Source: an uncultured Ruminococcus sp. (lineage in GTDB: Bacteria; Bacillota; Clostridia; Oscillospirales; Ruminococcaceae). From it: a stretch of DNA of 6,592 nucleotides. The first letter of the stretch is position 1; each line of letters opens with the position of its first letter. Shown in pieces: positions 1 to 5,491 of this stretch. The position numbers and the translations under genes are program-made. The notes beneath the pieces are model-generated. The model worked only from the letters and a program-made list of their open reading frames with translations. It was not told the origin of the DNA and did no database searches. The stretch is from NCBI GenBank assembly GCA_946540705.1, contig CAMNJD010000474.1:1-6592 (forward strand), in the 5' to 3' direction.

Positions 1-71
1 GCTCGATGTTTGCGCAGCAAACTCGACACAGCGAAGCGAGGGGCGCCCCCATTTTGAATCCGTCGGAGACA
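1..71. repeat. Intergenic palindrome cluster at left edge
   Basis: This stretch has no convincing coding frame and is made of short inverted repeats. GTTTGC (8-13) pairs with GCAAAC (17-22) around a 3-nt loop, and TCGA on each side (3-6 and 23-26) extends the stem past one bulged base. A GGGGCGCCCC palindrome lies at 40-49. GTCG (62-65) can pair with CGAC (78-81). The segment GAATCCGTCGGAGACA (56-71) recurs with two mismatches at 127-142. This looks like dispersed intergenic repeat DNA or the 3' untranslated end of an upstream gene. The family is not one I can name. Confidence 0.4.
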
Positions 72-86
72 CTTTCTCGACAAACT

Positions 87-117
87 GAGCTCCCGGTTTG
101 TGCCGGGAGCTTCTTTT
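87..117 (+). terminator. Intrinsic terminator of an upstream gene
   Basis: AGCTCCCGG (88-96) pairs perfectly with CCGGGAGCT (103-111) around a 6-nt loop, and TTCTTTT follows (111-117). A 9-bp GC-rich stem plus a U-tract is a classic rho-independent terminator on the + strand. It should end transcription from a gene to the left of the window, so the dgt operon needs its own promoter downstream. A 16-nt motif (73-88) abuts the stem; a similar motif sits beside the hairpin at the other end of the window. Confidence 0.85.
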
Positions 118-142
118 GCCGATTCAGAATGCGTCGGCGACA

Positions 143-298
143 TGCCTAAATCATAAAATGATAGTACGCATTGAAATGTACAAATCGCTGAAAATGAGAT
201 TCCGCGGCTGCGAAAAAGAGGTTTTTTTGCACGAAACGGTGTATATATAGGTGTACAGTCTATCAGCAAATGCTGAAAACGGGCGGAGGTGAACGGCA
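143..298 (+). promoter_or_regulatory. Leader and probable promoter region of dgt operon
   Basis: This 156-nt gap lies between the upstream terminator and the dgt start and is the most AT-rich part of the left end, so the operon promoter should be here. The best -10 candidates are the TATATA steps in 242-249. Only a poor T-rich -35 (about 222-229) lies at the right distance. TTGCAC (227-232) resembles a -35 better but is too close to that -10. GGTGTA occurs twice, at 238-243 and 250-255, around the putative -10. The exact promoter cannot be fixed from sequence alone. Confidence 0.35.
285..292 (+). promoter_or_regulatory. Ribosome binding site of dgt
   Basis: GGAGGTGA matches the anti-Shine-Dalgarno sequence well. 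Its GGAGG core ends 9 nt before the GTG at 299, which supports this non-ATG start. Confidence 0.85.
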
Positions 299-1291
299 GT
301 GACCGTCAGGGAACAGACCGAGCATTTTGAGGAGATCATCCTGTGTCCGCAGGCATGCCATGCCCGCGAGGCAAAGCGGCTGCGGGAGGAGGAGCCCTGC
401 CCCTACCGGACAGCGTTTCAGCGCGACCGCGACCGCATCCTGCATTCGAGCGCGTTCCGGCGGCTCAAGCGCAAAACACAGGTGTTTCTGTCTCCGGTCG
501 GGGATCATTACCGCACCCGCCTGACCCATACGCTTGAGGTTGCGCAGATCGCAAGGACAATGGCGCGGGCGCTGCGCCTGAACGAGGATCTGACAGAGGC
601 GATCGCGCTGGGGCACGATCTGGGGCATTCGCCGTTCGGTCACGCGGGCGAAGCGGCACTCAACGAGATCTGTCCGCACGGCTACAAGCATTATGTGCAG
701 AGCGTGCGCGTGGTGCATTACATCGAGAAAAACGGCCGCGGACTGAACCTGACACAGCAGGTCAAAAACGGCATCATCTGCCACACAAACCGCATCGCGA
801 ATACCCGCGAGGGGAATCTGGTGCGGCTGGCAGACCGCATTGCCTATATCAATCACGATATCGACGACGCGATCCGCGGCGGCATCCTGCATGAGCAGGA
901 TCTCCCGCAGGAATGCACCGAGATCCTCGGACATTCCAAGTCCGAGCGCATCACGACAATGATCTCATCGGTCATTGAACACGGCGTTGTCTGCATGGAC
1001 ATGATGCCGGATATCCGGAAGGCACATGATGAGCTGCATTCGTTCCTGTATGCGAATGTGTATTCCAATTCGGCAGCGAAATCGGAGGATGCCAAGGCGC
1101 AGATGCTCGTCAAGCGGCTGTATACGCATTTCCGGGAGCATCTCAATGAGCTCCCGCGGGAGTATATGGATCTGGCGGAGCGCTTTACGCCAGACCGTGC
1201 GGTCTGTGACTATATCGCCGGCATGAGCGACGATTTCGCGATCCGGCTCTACGAAAAGCTGTATGTCCCGCGCTCGTGGGATGTACGGTGA
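299..1291 (+). CDS. dgt: Deoxyguanosinetriphosphate triphosphohydrolase-like protein (HD domain)
   Basis: This is a 330-residue cytoplasmic HD-superfamily phosphohydrolase of the short dGTPase-like subfamily. The family hydrolyses dNTPs, classically dGTP, to the deoxynucleoside and triphosphate. The metal ligands fit the H...HD...D pattern: H77 (in LTHTLEV), H106-D107 (in GHDLGHSPFGH) and D179 (in VRLADR). H110 and H115 follow the HD pair as expected for dGTPases. The N-terminal SSAFRRLKRKTQVF element (50-63) and DHYRTRLTHT are typical nucleotide-binding parts of this subfamily. The GTG start is chosen from the strong GGAGGTGA upstream; it begins MTVREQTEHF. The gene leads an apparent operon, 33 nt before dnaG, an order I recall from other Clostridia. 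This suggests dNTP control is co-expressed with replication priming. Substrate preference (dGTP or several dNTPs) cannot be read from sequence. No frame breaks or missing residues are seen. Confidence 0.93.
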   Translation: MTVREQTEHFEEIILCPQACHAREAKRLREEEPCPYRTAFQRDRDRILHSSAFRRLKRKTQVFLSPVGDHYRTRLTHTLEVAQIARTMARALRLNEDLTEAIALGHDLGHSPFGHAGEAALNEICPHGYKHYVQSVRVVHYIEKNGRGLNLTQQVKNGIICHTNRIANTREGNLVRLADRIAYINHDIDDAIRGGILHEQDLPQECTEILGHSKSERITTMISSVIEHGVVCMDMMPDIRKAHDELHSFLYANVYSNSAAKSEDAKAQMLVKRLYTHFREHLNELPREYMDLAERFTPDRAVCDYIAGMSDDFAIRLYEKLYVPRSWDVR

Positions 1292-1324
1292 AAATCAATC
1301 AGAACGAAACCGAGGTGAGCACAA

Positions 1325-3097
1325 ATGCTTCCGCAGGAATTCATCCTGCAAGTCATTCAGGCAAATCCGATCGAATCCGTTGCGGCGGGCTATGTGCAGC
1401 TCCAGCGTGCAGGCTCGAAGCTGAAATGCAAATGTCCGTTTCATCCGGACAGCACACCGTCGTGCATGTTCTATCCGGAAAACAACAGCTTTTACTGCTT
1501 TGGATGCCATGTCGGCGGCAGCGTCATCACCTTTGTGCAGAATATCGAATCCCTGAGCTTTTTAGAGGCGGTGAAGATGCTCGCGGAGCGCGCCGGACTG
1601 ACGGTTCCGGCCGATGACCGCAGCATGGCAGAGGCAAAGCGCGAGGAGGACTTCCGGCGACGGCTGCTGGCACTGAACCGCTCCGCCGCGAAATACTATT
1701 TCACACAGCTCACCGGCGGGGACAAGCGCGGCCTGCTCTATCTGAAGGAGCGGGCGCTCATGCCCGAAACGATCCGGAAATACGGCCTTGGCTATGCGGG
1801 CGATCAATGGGACGGACTGCGGCAGGCGATGCACGCGGAGGGTTATACCGACGATGAGCTGATCGCCGCGAACCTTTGCAGCCGTTCACAGCGCACGGGC
1901 GGCATCTATGACCGCTTCCGCAGCCGCGTGATGTTCCCGATCTTCGACCTCAAGGGCTCGGTGATCGCATTCGGCGGCCGGACGATCGAAAAGGACGGCG
2001 AGCCCAAATACCTCAATTCGTCCGATACGCCGGTATTCAAAAAGGGTTCCAACCTTTTTTCGATGAATTTTGCAAAAAAATCACAGTCGAAGCGGCTGAT
2101 TCTCGCCGAGGGCTATATGGATGTCATCGCAATGAATCAGGGCGGCTTTGAGAATGTGGTCGCATCGCTCGGCACGGCGCTGACCCCGGAGCAGTGCCGC
2201 CTGATCCGCAATCAGCGGTTTGAGGAGGTCGTCGTGTCATATGACAGCGACGCCGCAGGCAGAAACGCCGCACTGAAGGCGATCAATCTGCTGCGTGCGG
2301 AGGGACTGCGCGTGCGCATCCTGCATGTCGAGAATGCGAAGGATCCGGACGAATACCTCAAAAAATTCGGGCCGGCATTCTTCCGCAAGCTGATCGAAAA
2401 TGCCGAGGATGCGGTATCCTACATGCTCGACCGCTGCAGGGACGGCATCGACATTTCAGAGATCGGCGGGAAGAATATCGCGCTGCAAAATGCGGTAAAG
2501 GTGCTCAGCGGGCTGGACAACAAGCTCGAACGCAGCAGCTATATCTCCAAGCTGTCGAAGGAGTACGAGATCAGCCAGACGGAGCTGACGGAGGCCGTCG
2601 AGGAGCAGACCGGAAAACGGCGCCGCCGTGTGCAGCGGCAGGAGCAGCAGGCCGTCATCAACCGGCCGCTGATCCGCGATACGGTGAACCCCGATGCCAA
2701 CGGCCATCAGAAGGAAAACCACGCCGAGCGCTGGATTCTGTGCTATCTGCTGCGGAATCCCGAAATGCTGCCGCAGGTTGCGGCGCAGCTCAGCCCGGAG
2801 GATTTCGTCACAGGGCTGAACCGGCGCATATATACAGCGCTCACTGCACATGCAGCAGACGGACTGCCGCCGGAGCAGACAGTCTGGGCGGAAGATTTTT
2901 CTGCGGCAGAGGCGGGATATCTCGCGGGAATCACCGCAGAATACGATCAGGTGGAGATGCCCGAGCAGACGATCGCAGACTGCATCGGCGTCCTGAAGCA
3001 GCACCGCGCATTTGCTGCGCCGGCCGAATCGCTGAGCGATGAGGATTTTTCGGCGCAGTTCGCAAGGCTGGCTCAGAATAAGCGCGGCCATATGTAA
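1325..3097 (+). CDS. dnaG: DNA primase DnaG
   Basis: This 590-residue primase makes RNA primers for Okazaki fragments and at the origin, working with the replicative helicase DnaB. The N-terminal CHC2 zinc-binding domain has ligands C37, H40, C58 and C61 (CPFH...CFGC). The RNA polymerase core follows, with [16 protein letters not shown] at 226-241. The TOPRIM fold carries E262 (AEGYMD) and D307-S308-D309 (YDSDAAG), which bind catalytic Mg2+. A basic KRRRR linker (431-435) precedes a divergent C-terminal domain (about 465-590), where DnaG proteins contact the helicase. The length is normal for a Firmicute primase. The start is ATG at 1325, with GAGGTGA at 1312-1318. The next gene is 34 nt downstream. 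The usual TPSF after the first zinc ligands is TPSC here. A terminator-like hairpin and an A7 run lie inside the gene at 2039-2080. Confidence 0.97.
   Translation: MLPQEFILQVIQANPIESVAAGYVQLQRAGSKLKCKCPFHPDSTPSCMFYPENNSFYCFGCHVGGSVITFVQNIESLSFLEAVKMLAERAGLTVPADDRSMAEAKREEDFRRRLLALNRSAAKYYFTQLTGGDKRGLLYLKERALMPETIRKYGLGYAGDQWDGLRQAMHAEGYTDDELIAANLCSRSQRTGGIYDRFRSRVMFPIFDLKGSVIAFGGRTIEKDGEPKYLNSSDTPVFKKGSNLFSMNFAKKSQSKRLILAEGYMDVIAMNQGGFENVVASLGTALTPEQCRLIRNQRFEEVVVSYDSDAAGRNAALKAINLLRAEGLRVRILHVENAKDPDEYLKKFGPAFFRKLIENAEDAVSYMLDRCRDGIDISEIGGKNIALQNAVKVLSGLDNKLERSSYISKLSKEYEISQTELTEAVEEQTGKRRRRVQRQEQQAVINRPLIRDTVNPDANGHQKENHAERWILCYLLRNPEMLPQVAAQLSPEDFVTGLNRRIYTALTAHAADGLPPEQTVWAEDFSAAEAGYLAGITAEYDQVEMPEQTIADCIGVLKQHRAFAAPAESLSDEDFSAQFARLAQNKRGHM
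2039..2060 (+). other. Terminator-like hairpin inside dnaG
   Basis: An A5 run followed by GGGTT (2039-2048) can pair with AACC followed by T6 (2051-2060), with one G-U step and a very tight loop of 2 to 4 nt. An A-tract, short GC core and U-tract is the layout of a compact, bidirectional intrinsic terminator. It lies within codons for residues about 238-245, so translating ribosomes should normally suppress it. Whether it terminates is unknown. Confidence 0.35.
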
Positions 3098-3115
3098 ACA
3101 GTACCAAACTTTCAT

Positions 3116-3124
3116 AAGGAGGAA
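3116..3124 (+). promoter_or_regulatory. Ribosome binding site fixing the first rpoD start
   Basis: AAGGAGGAA is a near-perfect Shine-Dalgarno sequence whose GGAGG core ends 9 nt before ATG 3132. It selects this start over the upstream in-frame ATG at 3039, which would add 31 residues overlapping the end of dnaG. Confidence 0.9.
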
Positions 3125-3131
3125 GATAAAA

Positions 3132-4184
3132 ATGGCAGACGAAGAAAAGCGCCTTGACCAGATTCTTGAAAAGGCGAAAGCCGCGGGAAAGATCACGATT
3201 GCTGAGGTGCAGGAAGCATCAGAGAGCCTGTCGGTCGAGCCTGAGCACATCATGGAGCGCTGCTCCGCCATGCAGATCGAGCTGGTGGACGATGATCTCG
3301 GGCTGGATGATGTCAATGACCCCGCAGCAGCGATCGCGAACGACGAGATCTCAAACGATGACTCCGTGAAGATCTATCTGAAGGAGATCGGCCGTGTCCC
3401 GCTGCTGACTGCGGATGAGGAAACCGATCTGGCAAGGCGCCTGGCTGAGAATTCACAGGATGAGCCCGCACGGCAGCGCCTCGCCGAGGCGAATCTGCGT
3501 CTGGTGGTCAGTATCGCGAAGAAATATGTCGGCCGCGGCATGCAGTTCCTGGATCTCATTCAGGAGGGCAATATGGGTCTGCTGAAGGCGGTGGACAAGT
3601 TCGATTACACCAAGGGATTCAAATTCTCGACCTACGCGACATGGTGGATCCGGCAGGCGATCACAAGAGCGCTGGCCGATCAGGCGCGCACGATCCGCAT
3701 TCCGGTTCATATGGTCGAGAGCATTACCAAGGTGAAGAAGATCTCAAGCCAGATCCTCCATGAGACAGGACAGGAGGCAAGCCCGGAGGAGATCGCACGC
3801 AAGCTGGAAATGCCGGTCGAGAAGGTGCTGGAGATCATGCGCATCGCACAGGATCCGGTGTCGCTGGAAACACCGGTCGGCGAGGAGGAGGATTCGCATC
3901 TGGGCGACTTTATCCCGGACGATCAGGCACCGTCGCCGGATGAAGCGGCATCGAATGCCATGCTGAAGGAGCAGCTCAATGAGGTGCTTTCAACGCTGAC
4001 CGAGCGTGAGGCAAAGGTCATGCGCATGCGCTACGGCCTGGAAAACGGCCGTCAGCAGACGCTTGAGGATGTCGGCAAGGCGCTGGGCGTTACCCGTGAG
4101 CGTATCCGCCAGATCGAGGCAAAGGCGCTCAGAAAGCTGAAGCACTACAGCCGCAGCAAGAAGCTGCAGGGATATATCGACTGA
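3132..4184 (+). CDS. rpoD: RNA polymerase primary sigma factor RpoD/SigA (copy 1)
   Basis: This 350-residue sigma-70 factor directs RNA polymerase to -35/-10 promoters. It has a diverged acidic region 1.1 (about 3-58), region 1.2 (77-104), region 2 (about 117-194, with YATWWIRQ at 168-175 for -10 melting), region 3 (about 196-263, including the [10 protein letters not shown] finger at 254-263) and region 4 (about 285-345, with [16 protein letters not shown] at 321-336 as the -35 helix-turn-helix). It lacks the long insert between regions 1.2 and 2 of E. coli RpoD, as in Firmicutes. Its place straight after dnaG is the classical one for the housekeeping sigma. The start at 3132 is set by the AAGGAGGAA site and the MADEEKRL N-terminus. 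One oddity is Tyr339 in the terminal KHYSRS, where canonical SigA has HPSRS. The next gene is a close paralogue, which makes it unclear which copy is the essential sigma. Confidence 0.95.
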   Translation: MADEEKRLDQILEKAKAAGKITIAEVQEASESLSVEPEHIMERCSAMQIELVDDDLGLDDVNDPAAAIANDEISNDDSVKIYLKEIGRVPLLTADEETDLARRLAENSQDEPARQRLAEANLRLVVSIAKKYVGRGMQFLDLIQEGNMGLLKAVDKFDYTKGFKFSTYATWWIRQAITRALADQARTIRIPVHMVESITKVKKISSQILHETGQEASPEEIARKLEMPVEKVLEIMRIAQDPVSLETPVGEEEDSHLGDFIPDDQAPSPDEAASNAMLKEQLNEVLSTLTEREAKVMRMRYGLENGRQQTLEDVGKALGVTRERIRQIEAKALRKLKHYSRSKKLQGYID

Positions 4185-4194
4185 ATCAAAAAAG

Positions 4195-4224
4195 GAAATC
4201 AGCCGCAGGGAGAGGCGGCATTTC
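4195..4224 (+). promoter_or_regulatory. Hairpin abutting the RBS between the two sigma genes
   Basis: GAAAT (4195-4199) pairs with ATTTC (4220-4224), and after a 2-nt bulge GCCGC (4202-4206) pairs with GCGGC (4215-4219) around an 8-nt loop. No U-tract follows, so it is not a normal terminator. The stem ends exactly where the Shine-Dalgarno GGAGG begins (4225-4229). It could tune translation of the second sigma, or be a processing or mRNA-stability element. The function is inferred. Confidence 0.4.
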
Positions 4225-4241
4225 GGAGGGAAGCGAGAAAT

Positions 4242-5321
4242 ATGGCAACAGCGGAGCAGCAAAAGGTGGAGCAGCTTCTGGAACGGGTAAAGACAACAGG
4301 GAAGCTGCCGCAGAATGAGCTGGACGCAGCTTTTGCGGAGATGGAATTCACAGATGAGGAGATCAGCCTGTTCTATGAGCAGTGCAATCTGCTGAATCTG
4401 GAGCTTGCAGACGAAGATATACTGGATGACGACATTGAGACACGGCTTGCAGAGGAGGATGCGCTCGGACTGGAGAGCGGCGGTTCACCGGATGACCCGG
4501 TCAAGATCTATCTGAAGGATATCGGCCGTGTGCCGCTGCTGACGGCGGAGGAGGAGCAGGAGCTCGCAAGGCGCCTTGCGGAAAATCCGAACGATGCCGC
4601 CGCAAAGAACCGGCTCTCCGAGGCAAATCTGCGCCTTGTGGTGAGCATCGCGAAAAAGTATGTCGGGCGCGGCATGCAGTTCCTTGACCTTATCCAGGAG
4701 GGCAATATGGGACTGCTGAAGGCCGTCGATAAGTTCGACTACACCAAGGGCTTCAAGTTTTCGACCTACGCGACATGGTGGATCCGGCAGTCGATCACGC
4801 GCGCGATCGCCGATCAGGCGCGGACGATCCGCATTCCGGTACATATGGTCGAAACGATCACGCGGGTGAAGAAGGCATCCAGCCAGCTCCTGCATCTCAA
4901 CGGCAAAGATCCGACCGAGGAGGATATCGCGGATTTTCTGGATATGCCGCTGGATAAGGTGCGCGAGGTCATGCGGATCGCACAGGAGCCCGTGTCGCTG
5001 GAAACCCCGATCGGTGAGGAGGAGGATTCGCACCTGGGCGACTTTATCCCCGATAATCACGCGCAGTCGCCGAACGATGCTGCCAATAATACCATGCTGA
5101 AGGAGCAGCTCAATGAGGTGCTGTCTACGCTGACACCGCGGGAGGCAGATGTTCTGCGCATGCGCTACGGGCTGGACAATGAGCCGCCGAAAACCCTTGA
5201 GGATGTCGGCCGTGCGTTCAATGTCACCCGCGAGCGTATCCGGCAGATCGAAGCCAAAGCGCTCAGAAAGCTGCGGCACCCCAGCAGAAGCAAGAAGGTA
5301 CGCGATTACCTCGAAAAATGA
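4242..5321 (+). CDS. rpoD: Second full-length primary-type sigma-70 factor (tandem RpoD paralogue)
   Basis: This 359-residue sigma-70 protein lies 57 nt after the first copy. It has every region of a group 1 sigma: an acidic region 1.1 (about 5-75), region 1.2 (85-112), region 2 (about 125-202; YATWWIRQ at 176-183), region 3 (about 204-271; [10 protein letters not shown] at 262-271) and region 4 (about 293-355; [16 protein letters not shown] at 329-344). From residue 85 it aligns without gaps to copy 1, with 214 of 274 positions identical by hand count. The block E127-Q183 is fully identical. The -10 and -35 contact residues do not differ, so both copies should read similar promoters. The N-termini are poorly conserved. 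Its HPSRSKK tail is more canonical than that of copy 1. The start ATG follows GGAGG (4225-4229) by 12 nt, a rather long spacing. Paralogue roles (growth phase, stress, backup) cannot be told from sequence. Confidence 0.95.
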   Translation: MATAEQQKVEQLLERVKTTGKLPQNELDAAFAEMEFTDEEISLFYEQCNLLNLELADEDILDDDIETRLAEEDALGLESGGSPDDPVKIYLKDIGRVPLLTAEEEQELARRLAENPNDAAAKNRLSEANLRLVVSIAKKYVGRGMQFLDLIQEGNMGLLKAVDKFDYTKGFKFSTYATWWIRQSITRAIADQARTIRIPVHMVETITRVKKASSQLLHLNGKDPTEEDIADFLDMPLDKVREVMRIAQEPVSLETPIGEEEDSHLGDFIPDNHAQSPNDAANNTMLKEQLNEVLSTLTPREADVLRMRYGLDNEPPKTLEDVGRAFNVTRERIRQIEAKALRKLRHPSRSKKVRDYLEK

Positions 5322-5378
5322 CCGGGCACGGCAGGACAGTGTCACTGAAATGAAACCGGACTGTCACAAAGATTTCAC
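5322..5378. promoter_or_regulatory. Region upstream of the lipoprotein promoter, possible operator
   Basis: No clear rho-independent terminator follows the second sigma gene. GACAGT (5335-5340) and ACTGTC (5360-5365) form a 6-bp inverted repeat with a 19-nt gap and no U-tract. CAGTG-T-CACTG (5337-5347) is a short palindrome. TGAAACCGGAC (5351-5361) recurs exactly at 5424-5434, on the other side of the promoter. These may be regulator binding sites. Transcription from the sigma genes could read through into the lipoprotein gene. Confidence 0.3.
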
Positions 5379-5407
5379 TTGACTTTTCGGGATATAGCGT
5401 GTATAAT
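5379..5407 (+). promoter_or_regulatory. Strong sigma-A promoter for the lipoprotein gene
   Basis: TTGACT (5379-5384, five of six matches to TTGACA) and a perfect TATAAT (5402-5407) are separated by the ideal 17 nt. The expected transcription start is about 5413-5415, giving a leader of roughly 78 nt. It is the clearest promoter in the window and makes the lipoprotein a transcription unit of its own, probably highly expressed and read by one or both upstream sigma factors. Confidence 0.9.
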
Positions 5408-5411
5408 AAGA

Positions 5412-5440
5412 CTGGAAGTCCGGTGAAACCGGACAGACAG
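5412..5440 (+). promoter_or_regulatory. 5'-terminal hairpin of the lipoprotein mRNA
   Basis: GTCCGG (5418-5423) pairs with CCGGAC (5429-5434) around a TGAAA loop. CTG (5412-5414) can pair with CAG (5438-5440) across a 3x3 internal loop. The hairpin starts within a few nucleotides of the predicted transcript 5' end, where such stems often protect mRNA from decay. No U-tract follows, so it is not a terminator. It matches no riboswitch class I recognise. Confidence 0.45.
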
Positions 5441-5491
5441 GTTTTACGGAACGGGTATTGAGAAACGGAAAACGAAAGGAGCCTGAGGGCA

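Noticed and set aside
1..60. Possible tRNA or small RNA at the left edge
   Set aside because: The palindromes do not form a cloverleaf and there is no T-loop or acceptor pattern. Repeat DNA explains it better.
263..934. 223-codon open frame on the - strand opposite dgt
   Set aside because: It lies wholly antisense to a conserved enzyme, has no ribosome binding site, and its protein resembles no family. Long antisense frames are expected in GC-rich genes.
1276..1617. 113-codon + strand frame overlapping the dgt end and dnaG start
   Set aside because: It is out of frame with both conserved genes and covers the essential zinc domain of DnaG.
3039..3131. N-terminal extension of the first sigma from ATG 3039
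   Set aside because: The extra 31 residues overlap the dnaG end, lack sigma similarity and have no good ribosome binding site, whereas ATG 3132 has an ideal one.
2456..3316. 286-codon open frame on the - strand across the dnaG end and first rpoD
   Set aside because: It is antisense to two well-supported genes and spans their junction, and its translation is low-complexity and unlike known proteins.
4485..5345. 286-codon open frame on the - strand opposite the second rpoD
   Set aside because: It is a shadow of the strongly constrained sigma sequence. A similar antisense frame occurs opposite the first copy because the sense codons are alike.
5322..5370. Terminator after the second sigma gene
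   Set aside because: The only inverted repeat has a 6-bp stem, a 19-nt loop and no U-tract, so it was not called a terminator.
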